The notes under the pieces: model-generated
The model's input: the letters and a program-made list of their open reading frames with translations, nothing else
Told to the model about the DNA's origin: nothing
Databases searched by the model: none
Position numbers and translations under genes: made by a program
Source: Salinisphaera sp. Q1T1-3
Lineage (GTDB): Bacteria > Pseudomonadota > Gammaproteobacteria > Nevskiales > Salinisphaeraceae
Reading direction: 5' to 3'
DNA length: 64,000 nucleotides
NCBI RefSeq assembly: GCF_003602005.1
Contig: NZ_QZWD01000010.1
Coordinates: 62,001 to 126,000, forward strand
Shown here: piece after piece, positions 29,551-39,478 of the stretch
Layout: the number at the start of each line of letters is the position of its first letter
Numbering within the stretch: the stretch's first letter is position 1

Positions 29551-29579
29551 ATTCTAGTGCGCACGCGTTGCAAAGGCAA
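29551..29579 (-). promoter_or_regulatory. sigma70-type promoter of rpsO
   Basis: On the minus strand TTGCCT (29579-29574) and TAGAAT (29556-29551) are separated by 17 bp. It lies in the truB-rpsO gap, so rpsO-pnp can be transcribed apart from the upstream operon. Confidence 0.65.
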
Positions 29580-29601
29580 TCAAAATCGCCACTGGCCGGT
29601 C

Positions 29602-30528
29602 TCAAGCCAGCGGGCGGGCGAACAGGCGAAGCGGCGCGATGCCGCCGCCTCCGGCCGGTTGGCCGAGGCCGAGTACGCGGCCATCCGGCTGATCCAGCCG
29701 AATCGCCGCGGCTGCCGGCGTATCGACATCGCGGACCGTCTGGCCATGCCCGAGTCGCGCCGCCTGATTTTCGGTCAGCGTGATTGCCGGCCAGTCCGCG
29801 AGCAGCGTGCTCACCGGCAGCAGCCAATCGAATGCGGCCAGCGGGCCCTCGGCCTCGACATCGTCATCTATACGCGCTTGCGACACCGTGGGCAACGCGG
29901 CGCCGAGATGGCCGACGCACGTCCGGTGCAACGCAACCACATGTGCGCGCCCGCCCCAGTGACGGGCCATGTCCTCGATCAGGGTGCGCACGTATGTCCC
30001 GCCACTGACGGCGACATCGAAGGTCACCTGATCGGCCGCGGCACGCACCACGCGCAGATCGTGCACCGTGATCGGACGCGGCGAGCGTGCGACGGTTACC
30101 CCCTCGCGGGCATATTGATACAACGGCTTGCCGTCGACCTTGAGCGCCGAATACATGGGGGGAATCTGCGACTGGGGCCCCGTAAACGCCGCCACCGTCG
30201 CGGCCAGTTCCGATTCGTCCGGCAGAGAGGCCTCACCGCGAATCGTCACTTCACCTTCCAGATCCCCCGTCGTTGTCTCTGCACCGAGCGCTGCGGTGAC
30301 GCGATAGTGCTTGTCTGCCGACAGAAGATAAGAGGACAGTTTGGTAGCCTCTCCCAGACAGACCGGCAACAGACCGGTCGCCAGGGGATCGAGACTGCCG
30401 GTATGACCGGCCTTGGCAGCGTTTAAGCGACGCCGCACGTTCTGGAGCGCCGTATTGGACGAGACGCCGTAAGCCTTATCGAGTAGCACGACGCCGTCTA
30501 TCGCGTGGCCCTTTCTACGACGCCCCAT
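29602..30528 (-). CDS. truB: tRNA pseudouridine(55) synthase TruB
   Basis: Makes pseudouridine 55 in the T loop of tRNA, 308 aa. The catalytic Asp is in GHTGSLDPLATG, and further family features are PMYSALKVDGKPLY and GGTYVRTLIEDM. A C-terminal PUA-like part follows. The start ATG at 30528 overlaps the end of rbfA by 14 bp; the frame is open upstream but only matches TruB from MGRRRKGHAIDG. Confidence 0.96.
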   Translation of the reverse strand: MGRRRKGHAIDGVVLLDKAYGVSSNTALQNVRRRLNAAKAGHTGSLDPLATGLLPVCLGEATKLSSYLLSADKHYRVTAALGAETTTGDLEGEVTIRGEASLPDESELAATVAAFTGPQSQIPPMYSALKVDGKPLYQYAREGVTVARSPRPITVHDLRVVRAAADQVTFDVAVSGGTYVRTLIEDMARHWGGRAHVVALHRTCVGHLGAALPTVSQARIDDDVEAEGPLAAFDWLLPVSTLLADWPAITLTENQAARLGHGQTVRDVDTPAAAAIRLDQPDGRVLGLGQPAGGGGIAPLRLFARPLA

Positions 30529-30937
30529 GGGTGCCGTCTTCGTCACCGTCGTCAGTCGCGTCCTGCGTACGCGACTCGTCCTCGGCGACGGCCGAGGCGA
30601 TAAGGCTGTCCAGCTTCTGAGCCTCACGCTCCGTCGTATCCTCGACAAAACGCAGTTCCGGCATCACGCGCAGCCGAAGCCGCTTGCCGAGCTCGCGCTT
30701 GAGAAAGCCCTCCGCCGCATGCAGCCCGGCCACGGCACGCTTAGCGCTGTCCTCGGCCGCGGTGACATCGAAATTGGCCACGTAGACCTTGGCATGCTTC
30801 AGGTCGGGCGACACATCCACGTCACTGATCGACACGAACTGCACACGTGGATCCTTGACCTGACTGGCGATGAGGAACCCAAGCTCGCGCTTGAGTTCCT
30901 CGGCCACCCGATGACGTCGCGAGAAGTCTCGGGCCAC
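30515..30937 (-). CDS. rbfA: ribosome-binding factor A
   Basis: Small KH-like 30S maturation factor, 140 aa. It begins MARDFSRRHRVAEELKREL and contains VKDPRVQFVSISDVDVSPDLKHAKVYV. The last 22 residues are an acidic tail (EDESRTQDATDDGDEDG), a common type of extension in halophile proteins. It is 3 bp after infB and overlaps truB. Confidence 0.96.
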   Translation of the reverse strand: MARDFSRRHRVAEELKRELGFLIASQVKDPRVQFVSISDVDVSPDLKHAKVYVANFDVTAAEDSAKRAVAGLHAAEGFLKRELGKRLRLRVMPELRFVEDTTEREAQKLDSLIASAVAEDESRTQDATDDGDEDGTHGAS

Positions 30938-30940
30938 GGC

Positions 30941-33586
30941 TTATGCAGGCTCCGCGGTATCGACCGTACGCTGGACCTCGGTCCGCTCGTACACTTCGAT
31001 CTGGTCGCCGGGCTTGATGTCGTTGTAGTTTTTGACACCAATACCGCATTCCGTGCCCGCCGGCACGCGGTTGACGTCGTCGCGATGCCGACGCAGCGAC
31101 TCGAGTTCGCCCTCGTAAATCACGACGTTGTCGCGCAAGACACGAATCGGCTGACCGCGAACCACTGCACCATCGGCCACCACACAGCCAGCGATCGCGC
31201 CGAGCTTGGATGAACGGAACACGTCTCGAACCTCGGCCAGACCGATGATCTCTTCGCGCAGCTCGGTGCCGAGCAGGCCGTTCACGGCGTTGGTGACGTC
31301 CTCGATCGCTTCGTAGATGACGCTGTAATAGCGCACATCCACGCCGGATTCCGAAACCGCCTTGCGGGCCTTGTTATCGGCACGCACGTTGAACCCGATG
31401 ATGATCGCCTGCGAGGCCAGGGCCAGCTCGACATCCGACTCGGAGATACCCCCCACACCGCTGGATACGATGCGGATCTTGACTTCCTGTGCCGGAATCT
31501 TGCGCAGCGACTCGACGAGCGCCTCGACACTGCCCTGCACATCGCCCTTGACCAGCAGGTTGAGATCCTTGGTCTCCGACGGGCCGTCCTCGCCCATCGC
31601 CGAGAACACTTCCTCGAGTCGGGCAGCCTGCTGCTGTGCCAGTTTGGACTCGCGCTGGTGCTCCTCGCGCTGGGCCGCGATTTCCTTGGCCTTGCGCTCG
31701 TTGGCAACGACGAACGCCTCGTCGCCAGCCTCCGGGGTACCGGATAGGCCCAGCACCTCGACCGGAATCGACGGACCGGCTTCCTTCACCTGCTCGCCCA
31801 ATTCGTTGAACATGGCACGAACGCGACCGTGGAACGGACCGGCCAGAATCGTGTTGCCACGCTTGAGCATGCCGGCCTTGACCAGAATCGTCGCAACCGG
31901 ACCACGCCCCTTCTCGAGGCTCGATTCGATCACCACGCCGCGTGCCGGGACATCCAGTGGCGCGACGAATTCACTGACCTCGGCCTGCAGTAGCACAGCA
32001 TCCAGCAGATCATCGACGCCGTCGCCTGTCTTGGAAGACACCGGCACGATCTGGATGTCGCCACCCCAATCTTCCGGAATCAGGTCCTCGGCAGCCAGGC
32101 CGGCCTTGACCTTCTCGATATCTGCACTCGAGACGTCCATCTTGGTCACCGCGACGACGATCGGCACACCGGCCGCCTTCGCGTGCTGGATGGATTCCCT
32201 GGTCTGCGGCATGACGCCATCATCCGCAGCCACGATCAGGATCGCAATGTCGGTGATCTCGGCACCCCGTGCCCGCATGCGGGTGAACGCCGCATGGCCG
32301 GGGGTATCGATGAACGTGATCGCGCCCTTGTCGTGAGTGACGTGATACGCGCCGATATGCTGCGTGATGCCACCGGCCTCACCGGCCTGCACCTTGGTGC
32401 GGCGGATGTAGTCCAACAGCGATGTCTTGCCGTGATCCACATGGCCCATGATGGTGACGACCGGCGCGCGGGTGACACCCTGAACCTGCTCTTCCTCGGC
32501 ACGGACTTCCTGCGCAAGCGCCTCTTCGGCGGACTCGCTGGAGACCGGCTTCGGATTGTGCCCCATCTCTTCGACGATGATCGTCGCGGTGTCCTGATCG
32601 ACCGTCTGGTTGATGGTCGCCATCACACCGAGCCGCATCATGCGCTTGAGGACTTCGCCGCCCTTGACCGCCATCTTCTGCGCGAGATCGGCGACCGTGA
32701 TCAGCTCGGGGATCTCGATGTCGCGCACCACCGGTGCGGTCGGACGCTCGAAGGTATGCTCGGTGGCCACCTGAACGTTCTTCTGACGACGGCCGCCGCG
32801 CTTTTTCTTGTCCTTGCGCCGGCCCTGCTTGCCTTCGGCGACGTGCAGTTCCTTGCGCTTGGAATCGTCCTGCTCACGGGCCTTGGTGTCGCGCTCGCGT
32901 TCCCGCTCGCGCTTGATGTCTTCCTCGGTCCGGCCGTGGCTCTCGGCAGCGCGGCGCAGGTTTTCCTGCACCCGCGATCGCGTGGCATCCGTGCGCACGC
33001 CATGCTTGGCGCGCTCGCGTTCCATCGCTTCGCGACGAGCGCTTTCCTCGGCCTCTTTCTTGGCCGCGATTTCGGCTTGGCGTTTGGCATCGGCCTCGGC
33101 GCGCTGACGCTCTTCCTCGTCACGCCGCGCCTGCTCCTCGGCCGCCTTGCGCTGTTCTTCCTCGCGCCGCGCCTGTTCTTCGGCCTCTGCGGCCTCGCGC
33201 TCGGCTTCGGCCTGGGCAAGACGTGCCTCGTCTGCCTCCGTCTCGGCCGGCTGCTCGGTCTGCTCGTTGCGATTTTCGTAGGTGCGGCGCTTGCGCACCT
33301 CCACGTTCACCGTGCGTCCCGAGGCGCCACCGCGACCGGTATTGACCTTCAGCTCGGACGTCGAACGGCGCCGCGAAGATACCGAAGCACGCTTGGCACC
33401 CAGCCTGCCGCCGGGCCGTGCGTTCTCGGCATTACGCAAGTGACGCAACAACTTAAGCTTGTCGTCATCGCTGATCTGATCGTCTGCCGAGCGTGCCTCC
33501 ACGCCCGCTTCCGCCAAGCGCGAGACGAGCCGCTCCACCGGAATGCCTGTTTCCGATGCCAGCTGCTTGACTGTCGTTTGCGCCAT
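30941..33586 (-). CDS. infB: translation initiation factor IF-2
   Basis: GTPase that delivers initiator tRNA to the 30S subunit, 881 aa. An N-terminal IF2N domain (residues 1-50) is followed by a long Glu/Arg/Ala-rich charged linker (about 110-260), a second N-domain, and the G domain with G1 GHVDHGKTS and G3 DTPGHAAF. Beta-barrel and C-terminal domains end the protein. It lies between nusA and rbfA in the standard order. Confidence 0.97.
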   Translation of the reverse strand: MAQTTVKQLASETGIPVERLVSRLAEAGVEARSADDQISDDDKLKLLRHLRNAENARPGGRLGAKRASVSSRRRSTSELKVNTGRGGASGRTVNVEVRKRRTYENRNEQTEQPAETEADEARLAQAEAEREAAEAEEQARREEEQRKAAEEQARRDEEERQRAEADAKRQAEIAAKKEAEESARREAMERERAKHGVRTDATRSRVQENLRRAAESHGRTEEDIKRERERERDTKAREQDDSKRKELHVAEGKQGRRKDKKKRGGRRQKNVQVATEHTFERPTAPVVRDIEIPELITVADLAQKMAVKGGEVLKRMMRLGVMATINQTVDQDTATIIVEEMGHNPKPVSSESAEEALAQEVRAEEEQVQGVTRAPVVTIMGHVDHGKTSLLDYIRRTKVQAGEAGGITQHIGAYHVTHDKGAITFIDTPGHAAFTRMRARGAEITDIAILIVAADDGVMPQTRESIQHAKAAGVPIVVAVTKMDVSSADIEKVKAGLAAEDLIPEDWGGDIQIVPVSSKTGDGVDDLLDAVLLQAEVSEFVAPLDVPARGVVIESSLEKGRGPVATILVKAGMLKRGNTILAGPFHGRVRAMFNELGEQVKEAGPSIPVEVLGLSGTPEAGDEAFVVANERKAKEIAAQREEHQRESKLAQQQAARLEEVFSAMGEDGPSETKDLNLLVKGDVQGSVEALVESLRKIPAQEVKIRIVSSGVGGISESDVELALASQAIIIGFNVRADNKARKAVSESGVDVRYYSVIYEAIEDVTNAVNGLLGTELREEIIGLAEVRDVFRSSKLGAIAGCVVADGAVVRGQPIRVLRDNVVIYEGELESLRRHRDDVNRVPAGTECGIGVKNYNDIKPGDQIEVYERTEVQRTVDTAEPA

Positions 33587-33666
33587 ACTCTGTCTACTCC
33601 GTGGTGCCCGCGCGCGTTGGGCGCGGACGATCCGTTTTACGTTTCGTTAACGCTCTATTATTCGGC

Positions 33667-35184
33667 CTAGGCCTGCTCGTCGGCAAACCAGTGGGCCCGG
33701 GCTGCCATGATCAATTCGCCTGCGCCGGCTTCGTCGATCTCGAACAGCTCCATCAATTCATCCGCACCGAGCTCGGCCAGGTCGTCACGCGACTTGACGC
33801 CGCCTTCGGCCAGCGTCGCCGCCAGTGTTTCGTCCACGCCGTCGACTTCGAGCAGGTCGGCATCGTACGCGGCTTCGCCGGCTTCGGCACTCGAAATCGC
33901 CTTGGAAAGCAGATAATCCCGTGCGCGGCCTCGAAGCTCTTCGACCATGTCGGCGTCGAACTCCTCGATTTCAAGCAGCTCCTGCTCCGGTACGTAGGCG
34001 ATCTCCTCGGTGGACGTGAAACCTTCCTGCACCAGAATCGCTGCCACTTCATCGTCGACATCGAGCTGATCACGGAACATGCCCTGCAGCTCTTCGCTTT
34101 CGGCTTCGCTCTTCGCGTCCGCGTCCTCGAGCGTCATCACGTTGAGCTGCCAACCGGTCAGCTCGGACGCCAAGCGGATGTTCTGTCCGCCACGACCGAT
34201 GGCCTTGGCCAGCGATTCTTCGGAAACGGCCAGATCCATGCTGTTCGAGTCCTCGTCCAGCACGATCGACTCGACGTCCGCCGGCGCCATCGCGTTGATC
34301 ACGAACTGCGCCGGGTTCTCGTTCCACATGATGATGTCGATGCGTTCGCCCGCCAGTTCGTTCGAAACACTCTGTACGCGCGAGCCACGCATGCCGACGC
34401 AGGCACCAACCGGATCGATACGCCGGTCCTTGGCCTGCACCGCAATTTTCGCACGAAGTCCGGGATCGCGCGATGCACCGCGCAGCTCGATCAGCCCCTG
34501 GCCGACCTCCGGCACTTCCAACTTGAACAATTCAATCAGGAATTCCGGTTTGCTGCGCGAGACGAAAAGTTGCGGCCCGCGCTGCTCGGGGCGCACATCG
34601 TAGAGGAAGCCGCGCACGCGATCGCCCGGCCGCATCGGCTCACGGGGAATCATCTGATCCCGCGGAATGATCGCCTCGGCGTTGCCGCCCAGGTCCAGAA
34701 TACAGGCACCACGTTCCATGCGCTTGACCAGCCCGGTGATCAGCTCGCCCACACGGTGTTCGTAAGCATCGATGATCTGAGCGCGTTCAGCTTCGCGCAC
34801 TTTCTGCACGATCACCTGTTTGGCGGCCTGGGCCGCGATGCGCCCGAACTCGACCGATTCGACCTGTTCTTCGATGTATTCGCCCGGCATGACGTCGGGC
34901 CTGGTCTCCCGCGCACGCTCGAGCGAGATCTCGCGATCCGGCGCCTCGATGAACTGCAGCTCGCCCTCGGCGTTCTCTTCGCCCGGATCGATGACCAGCC
35001 AGCGACGGAAAGTCACGTAATCGCCGCTCTTGCGATCCACGTCGACGCGAACGGCGATTTCGCCGCCGTGCTTCTTGCGTGTGGCCGAAGCCAGCGCCGC
35101 TTCGATCGCCTCGAAGATGATCTCTTGCTCGACGCCTTTCTCGTTGGAAACCGCCTCGGCGACCAGAAGTACGTTTTTATTCAT
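33667..35184 (-). CDS. nusA: transcription termination/antitermination factor NusA
   Basis: RNA polymerase-binding elongation factor, 505 aa. The N-domain is followed by S1 (about 135-200), two KH domains (about 200-345, with the GxxG segment [12 protein letters not shown]) and two acidic repeats at the C-terminus (from about 365), as in gammaproteobacterial NusA. It begins [17 protein letters not shown]. It follows rimP by 69 bp. Confidence 0.97.
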   Translation of the reverse strand: MNKNVLLVAEAVSNEKGVEQEIIFEAIEAALASATRKKHGGEIAVRVDVDRKSGDYVTFRRWLVIDPGEENAEGELQFIEAPDREISLERARETRPDVMPGEYIEEQVESVEFGRIAAQAAKQVIVQKVREAERAQIIDAYEHRVGELITGLVKRMERGACILDLGGNAEAIIPRDQMIPREPMRPGDRVRGFLYDVRPEQRGPQLFVSRSKPEFLIELFKLEVPEVGQGLIELRGASRDPGLRAKIAVQAKDRRIDPVGACVGMRGSRVQSVSNELAGERIDIIMWNENPAQFVINAMAPADVESIVLDEDSNSMDLAVSEESLAKAIGRGGQNIRLASELTGWQLNVMTLEDADAKSEAESEELQGMFRDQLDVDDEVAAILVQEGFTSTEEIAYVPEQELLEIEEFDADMVEELRGRARDYLLSKAISSAEAGEAAYDADLLEVDGVDETLAATLAEGGVKSRDDLAELGADELMELFEIDEAGAGELIMAARAHWFADEQA

Positions 35185-35253
35185 AAAAACACCCGCGTGT
35201 CATGGAAGACGGCTCATGCGAGCCGCCGTGTCGCAATCGATATCGCTGCGTCG

Positions 35254-35712
35254 CTACGTTTCGAAAACCGGATCCAGTCGCGCCTTTGCCATATCGCCGA
35301 TCGGAAGGCTATAGATGGCGTCGTCGCACGCCAGATCAACCGCATCCTGACTGACGGCACGAATGACGCCGCGGAATTTTCGTTGCCCTGCCACCGGCGC
35401 GAACATGTTCACGCGGGCGCGCTCGCCGATGAACTGCTCGAAATGGCCGGCATCCACCAACGGCCGATCCAGGCCCGGCGACGAGACTTCGAGCGTATAG
35501 GCTGCGCTGCCGTCGTCAGCCACATCGAGTGCCGCACTGACTTCGCGGCTCACGGCTTCGCAGTCCTCGATATCGATGCCTTCCGATGCATCGATATAGA
35601 CGCGAAGTGTCGCGTTCTTGCCGCGACCGACCGATTCGACGTGCCAGAGCTCGTAACCGAGATCGGTGACGATCGGCTCGATCAGGGAATGAAAACGTTG
35701 CGTCATGTGCAC
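35254..35712 (-). CDS. rimP: ribosome maturation factor RimP
   Basis: 30S assembly factor, 152 aa. Family signatures DLGYELWHVESVGRGKNATLRVYID and EVSSPGLDRPL are present in order. It is the first protein gene of the rimP-nusA-infB-rbfA-truB block and follows initiator tRNA, as metY-rimP does in E. coli. Confidence 0.95.
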   Translation of the reverse strand: MHMTQRFHSLIEPIVTDLGYELWHVESVGRGKNATLRVYIDASEGIDIEDCEAVSREVSAALDVADDGSAAYTLEVSSPGLDRPLVDAGHFEQFIGERARVNMFAPVAGQRKFRGVIRAVSQDAVDLACDDAIYSLPIGDMAKARLDPVFET

Positions 35713-35741
35713 CGTCTCGTTGACGATTTCGCGTTACCAAC

Positions 35742-35768
35742 AAAAAAGCCCCTCATCGGGGGCTTTTT
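35742..35768 (-). terminator. intrinsic terminator between tRNA-fMet and rimP
   Basis: GCCCC pairs with GGGGC across a short loop, extended by six A on one side and five T on the other (35742-35768). On the minus strand it lies just after the tRNA 3' end and before rimP. Partial readthrough probably feeds the operon. Confidence 0.75.
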
Positions 35769-35782
35769 CGATAACCAAAATG

Positions 35783-35859
35783 TGGTAGCGGGGGCAGGAT
35801 TCGAACCTGCGACCTTCGGGTTATGAGCCCGACGAGCTGCCAGACTGCTCCACCCCGCA
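35783..35859 (-). tRNA. initiator tRNA-fMet (CAU)
   Basis: 77 nt gene with encoded CCA (35783-35785). The anticodon arm TCGGG-CTCATAA-CCCGA has three consecutive G-C pairs and anticodon CAT. Position 1 (T) does not pair with position 72 (T), the hallmark of an initiator tRNA. The D arm GAGCAGTCTGGCAGCTC and the T loop GGTTCGAATCC are standard. It is the first gene of the rimP-nusA transcript. Confidence 0.97.
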
Positions 35860-35874
35860 CCCGATGAACGCGAG

Positions 35875-35903
35875 ACTATAAATAGTTACCGAAATCATTG
35901 CAA
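35875..35903 (-). promoter_or_regulatory. sigma70-type promoter of tRNA-fMet and the rimP-nusA operon
   Basis: On the minus strand TTGCAA (35903-35898) and TATAGT (35880-35875) are 17 bp apart, near-consensus. The expected start is about 35868, nine bases before the tRNA. Confidence 0.75.
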
Positions 35904-36702
35904 GCCGCTCGTCTGACTTGCGGTTCCGGCTGGTTGGGAAAACCCAACCCCTCAACGCGAGACATAAGTTAACACGCGGTTTTCAAAACGCAAGTCCAAT
36001 TCATGAAAGTTTTTTCGCGATCGCGTCACGACGCGGATCAAGCGCTATTCGGCCCGGCTTCGCGCCTTTGCCGACGCGCGCGAAATGCGCTTTCCGACGA
36101 GGCGAAACGTCGTTGTTCGGCCCTGGGAACACGCACGCATTTCATGATCAGCGCCCCATGCATCACCACCTGCATCATGCAGGCGGGCACGGCGAAGCCC
36201 GCTGACGGCCACCACTCAATCCCCCTGACGCGCCGCACCGACATCGCGGGGCTGGCCGCTGCCGCCGTTGGCCGGAAAGCACCTGGCATGACCCGCTCTC
36301 CAGTATTCGCATGGCGCAGTGAGACCTCGATTGGCGACGGCACATCACAGCCCCCATACATCGGCCCCACCTTGCCCGCGCATTGGCGCCATCTGAGGCC
36401 CGACACACCACCCCACGCTGTAAACGGTACGTACCAACACGTCCGGCTTGCGGTTGCGGCGATGCCGCGGCGGGTCGATGCCTGCCTGCTGCCCCTGTCT
36501 CCAGTGTGCCTCGTCTGTTGCAGCGGATGCGCCTTGCGCTGAAGGCCTGAAAACCGGAACGCCGGGGTCCACCGACACCGAGTGCGATCAATAGTGACTG
36601 ATGCCAGTTGTTCTGCGCCGCGTCCGAGCGGGTCGGCATCCGGCGGACGACAACCGCCGCGGGCTTCATCAGAGGTCACCTCTGACCCTGAGCACAGGCA
36701 TG
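35904..36702. other. 0.8 kb tRNA spacer without a supported gene
   Basis: This stretch lies between the two tRNA genes. The long minus ORF (36038-36808) starts inside tRNA-Leu sequence and reads as a shadow; the plus ORFs have no family. Structures seen: GGTTGGG-AAAA-CCCAACC at 35932-35949, and TCAGAGG-TCA-CCTCTGA at 36669-36685. I see no other gene or mobile element. Confidence 0.55.
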
Positions 36703-36734
36703 AAAAAAGCCGTATCGCGTCGCGATACGGCTTT
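36703..36734 (-). terminator. intrinsic terminator of tRNA-Leu / secG transcript
   Basis: A 14 bp perfect inverted repeat, AAAGCCGTATCGCG at 36706-36719 with its complement at 36721-36734, with three more A at 36703-36705 that extend the U-run on the minus strand. It lies 30 bp past the tRNA-Leu 3' end. Confidence 0.85.
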
Positions 36735-36766
36735 GGGAAAATCGCCTCTCGCAAGAAGCGACTGTT

Positions 36767-36852
36767 TGGTGCCGACGGCCGGACTCGAACCGGCATGGCT
36801 CTCGCCACTGCCCCCTCAAGACAGCGTGTCTACCAATTCCACCACGTCGGCA
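36767..36852 (-). tRNA. tRNA-Leu (GAG)
   Basis: 86 nt type II tRNA with encoded CCA (36767-36769). The acceptor is TGCCGAC/GTCGGCA, the anticodon loop TTGAGGG gives GAG, a long variable arm lies before the T arm, and the T loop is GGTTCGAGTCC. It is cotranscribed after secG, as in other gammaproteobacteria. Confidence 0.97.
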
Positions 36853-36863
36853 GTTCTTTCAGA

Positions 36864-37268
36864 TCAGTCCGGAATCTTCGGACCGTTCCCTTGATCATCA
36901 GACGACTGTTCCTGACCTGACGCCTGATTGGCGTCTTCGGAACTTGTCGCGTTGTTAGCCGGTGCCTGCTGTGCCGCGGGCTGTTGCGACAGTTGGTCCG
37001 TCACACTGCCCGAGCCGCCACCGCTGGCAACACCACCGCCATTCACGATGTAGGCCAGCGTCAGACTGCTCAGAAAGAACAGCGTTGCCAGCGCCGCCGT
37101 GGCCCGACTCATGAAGTTCGCCGAGCCTTTGGCGCCGAAGACCGTACCGGAAGCGCCGCTTCCGAATGCCGCCCCGGCATCTGCACCCTTGCCATGTTGC
37201 AGCAGGATCAATGCAACCAACGAGATTGCGATGACCACCTGCACAATGATCAGGATTGTATAGATCAT
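36864..37268 (-). CDS. secG: preprotein translocase subunit SecG
   Basis: Small membrane partner of SecYE, 134 aa. Two transmembrane helices are visible (about 2-22 and 53-72), with the family segment [31 protein letters not shown] between them described by its key residues GKGAD and GSGAS. The C-terminal 50 residues are a Gly/Ser/Gln-rich, acidic low-complexity tail. It starts 3 bp after tpiA. Confidence 0.93.
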   Translation of the reverse strand: MIYTILIIVQVVIAISLVALILLQHGKGADAGAAFGSGASGTVFGAKGSANFMSRATAALATLFFLSSLTLAYIVNGGGVASGGGSGSVTDQLSQQPAAQQAPANNATSSEDANQASGQEQSSDDQGNGPKIPD

Positions 37269-37271
37269 TAA

Positions 37272-38045
37272 TCAGCTCGTCTTCCCGACCGCATCCATCG
37301 CACGGGCAATATCGGCAAATGAATCGGCTTTCAGCGACGCGCCGCCCACGAGTGCCCCGTCGACGTCGTCACCGGCGAAAATCGCCTCTGCATTGTCCGG
37401 TTTAACGCTACCGCCGTAAACAATGCTCAGCGAGCGCGCTAGTGTAGCATCGCGATCTGCGATTTGCGACCGCAAATACGCATGAATTTCCTGTGCCTGC
37501 TCGGGGGTTGCAGTGCGCCCCGTGCCGATTGCCCAGATCGGTTCGTAGGCCAACACGATCCGATCCAGTTCTTCGGCCGAACAACCATCGAGCAAGGCTC
37601 CGAGCTGACGCCCGAGCACGGCCTCGACCTGGTCATTCTCGCGCTGCTCGAGTGTTTCACCGACACAGACGATCGGCACGAGGCCGGCTGTGACGGCGGC
37701 GCGCGTCTTGGCGACGACGATGGCATCGGTCTCGCCGTACTTTTCGCGACGCTCGGAGTGCCCGACCACGGTATGCGTTGCGCCGGCATCGATGAGCATC
37801 TCGCCGCTGACTTCACCGGTGAAGGCGCCGGCCTCGACCTCGGCGGCCACATCCTGCCCGCCAACGGCAACGGTGGTATCGGCGAATCGTTCGGCCAGTC
37901 GCGATACATAGACGAACGGCACACATACCGCCAGCGGACAGCGGATGCCGGCAGCCGCATCGGCCAGAGCCGGCGCGAATTCATCGATGGCAGCACGGCT
38001 GCCGTTCATCTTCCAGTTCCCGGCAACGATGGCACGACTGTGCAT
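37272..38045 (-). CDS. tpiA: triosephosphate isomerase
   Basis: Interconverts glyceraldehyde 3-phosphate and dihydroxyacetone phosphate, 257 aa. Catalytic regions GNWKMNG (Lys), VVGHSERR (His) and AYEPIWAIGTG (Glu) are all present. The start ATG at 38045 has AAGGAG just upstream. It lies in the usual glmM-tpiA-secG order. Confidence 0.97.
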   Translation of the reverse strand: MHSRAIVAGNWKMNGSRAAIDEFAPALADAAAGIRCPLAVCVPFVYVSRLAERFADTTVAVGGQDVAAEVEAGAFTGEVSGEMLIDAGATHTVVGHSERREKYGETDAIVVAKTRAAVTAGLVPIVCVGETLEQRENDQVEAVLGRQLGALLDGCSAEELDRIVLAYEPIWAIGTGRTATPEQAQEIHAYLRSQIADRDATLARSLSIVYGGSVKPDNAEAIFAGDDVDGALVGGASLKADSFADIARAMDAVGKTS

Positions 38046-38077
38046 GACGTCTCCTTGTCGATTCATGAATCTGTAAA

Positions 38078-39460
38078 TCAGGCCGCAGCGGACTGCTCGA
38101 CGGCGTCGGCGATATCGCGCGCGTGGCGCTCGACGCGGGCGACATCCAGACCTTCCACCATCACACGCAGTAGCGGCTCGGTTCCCGACGGGCGCAACAA
38201 TACGCGACCTTCGCCGCCCAGATCACGCTCCGCTTCATCCACGGCGGCCTGCACCCGACGATCGGACATGAGCGTGCTGGCCGAGCCGCGACCGATGCGC
38301 ACGTTGATCAGGCTCTGCGGGCATTTCTCGACCGGTGCAACGAGATCGGCGAGCGCGATCCCGCGACGCCCCATCACGGACAGCACCTGCAGCGCCGAGA
38401 CCGTGCCATCGCCGGTGGTGGATCGATCCAGACAAAGCAGATGCCCCGACGATTCACCACCCACGTTGCCGCCGAGCGCAAGCAGACGTTCAAACACGTA
38501 GCGATCGCCGACCTTGGCTCGTTCAAAGGCGATACCGCGCGCTTCAAGCGCGAGCGCGAGACCGAGGTTGCTCATCAGGGTGCCAACGACCGGACCCGTG
38601 AGTTCGCCCGCGGCATGTCGATCCTCAGCCAGGGCGAACAGCAGCTGATCGCCGTCGACCACCCGGCCCGCAGCGTCGATCATGATGCAGCGATCGGCAT
38701 CGCCGTCCAGCGCAATCCCCGCATCGGCGCTGCGGGCCACGACCTCGGCCGCCAGCTGTTCCGGGTGCGTCGAGCCACAGCCCAGATTGATATTGAGGCC
38801 GTCCGGCGCATTGCCGATGACATGGACCTCCGCGCCCAGCTCGCGAAACACTTCCGGCGCAGTCTGATAGGCCGCCCCGTTCGCGCAGTCCACCACCAGA
38901 CGCACACCGCGCAGGCCGTGGGCCGGCAGGCGTGCCGTGGATTTGCAAAACTCGATGTAGCGGCCGGACGCGCTTTCCACCCGACGGGCACGCCCGAGTT
39001 GCTCCGGCGCCACACAGACCAGCGGTTCGGCAAGCGCCTGCTCGATTTCCGACTCGACGGCGTCGTCGAGTTTCTGACCTCGGTGAGAAAAGAACTTGAC
39101 CCCGTTGTCCTCGAACGGGTTGTGCGATGCACTGATGACAACACCGGCGACCGCCCGAAAGGTACGTGTCAGATAGGCAATGCCCGGCGTTGCCAGAGGG
39201 CCGACGAGCAAGACATCGATTCCGGCGGCGGCGAAACCGGCCTCGAGCGCCGATTCGAACATGTAGCCGGAAAGACGCGTGTCCTTGCCGATCAATACAC
39301 AGGCACGTGCGCCGTGCAGATCACCGTCACCCCCGTCGGACAGGCGACGCAACAGGACCCTACCCGCCGCCCAGCCGAGATGCAGGGCGAAATCCGGCGT
39401 CATCGGTGCCTCGCCGACCGTCCCGCGGATACCGTCAGTGCCGAAATAGCGTTGCGACAT
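38078..39460 (-). CDS. glmM: phosphoglucosamine mutase
   Basis: Converts glucosamine-6-P to glucosamine-1-P for UDP-GlcNAc and cell-wall synthesis, 460 aa. The phosphoserine loop is ISASHNPFEDNG (Ser112 by position), the metal-binding loop is DGDADRC and the substrate loop is GESSGH. It lies between folP and tpiA and starts MSQRYFGTDGIRGTVG with a strong AAGGAGC upstream. Confidence 0.97.
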   Translation of the reverse strand: MSQRYFGTDGIRGTVGEAPMTPDFALHLGWAAGRVLLRRLSDGGDGDLHGARACVLIGKDTRLSGYMFESALEAGFAAAGIDVLLVGPLATPGIAYLTRTFRAVAGVVISASHNPFEDNGVKFFSHRGQKLDDAVESEIEQALAEPLVCVAPEQLGRARRVESASGRYIEFCKSTARLPAHGLRGVRLVVDCANGAAYQTAPEVFRELGAEVHVIGNAPDGLNINLGCGSTHPEQLAAEVVARSADAGIALDGDADRCIMIDAAGRVVDGDQLLFALAEDRHAAGELTGPVVGTLMSNLGLALALEARGIAFERAKVGDRYVFERLLALGGNVGGESSGHLLCLDRSTTGDGTVSALQVLSVMGRRGIALADLVAPVEKCPQSLINVRIGRGSASTLMSDRRVQAAVDEAERDLGGEGRVLLRPSGTEPLLRVMVEGLDVARVERHARDIADAVEQSAAA

Positions 39461-39478
39461 ACCTGCCTGCTCCTTTTT

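Noticed and set aside
27081-29783. Plus-strand ORF of 900 aa across pnp, rpsO and truB
   Set aside because: Antisense shadow of pnp; the composition (His/Asp/Arg-rich) is that of a mirrored high-GC frame.
36038-36808. Minus ORF of 256 aa across tRNA-Leu and the spacer
   Set aside because: It begins inside tRNA-Leu, a common artefact, and has no similarity I recognise.
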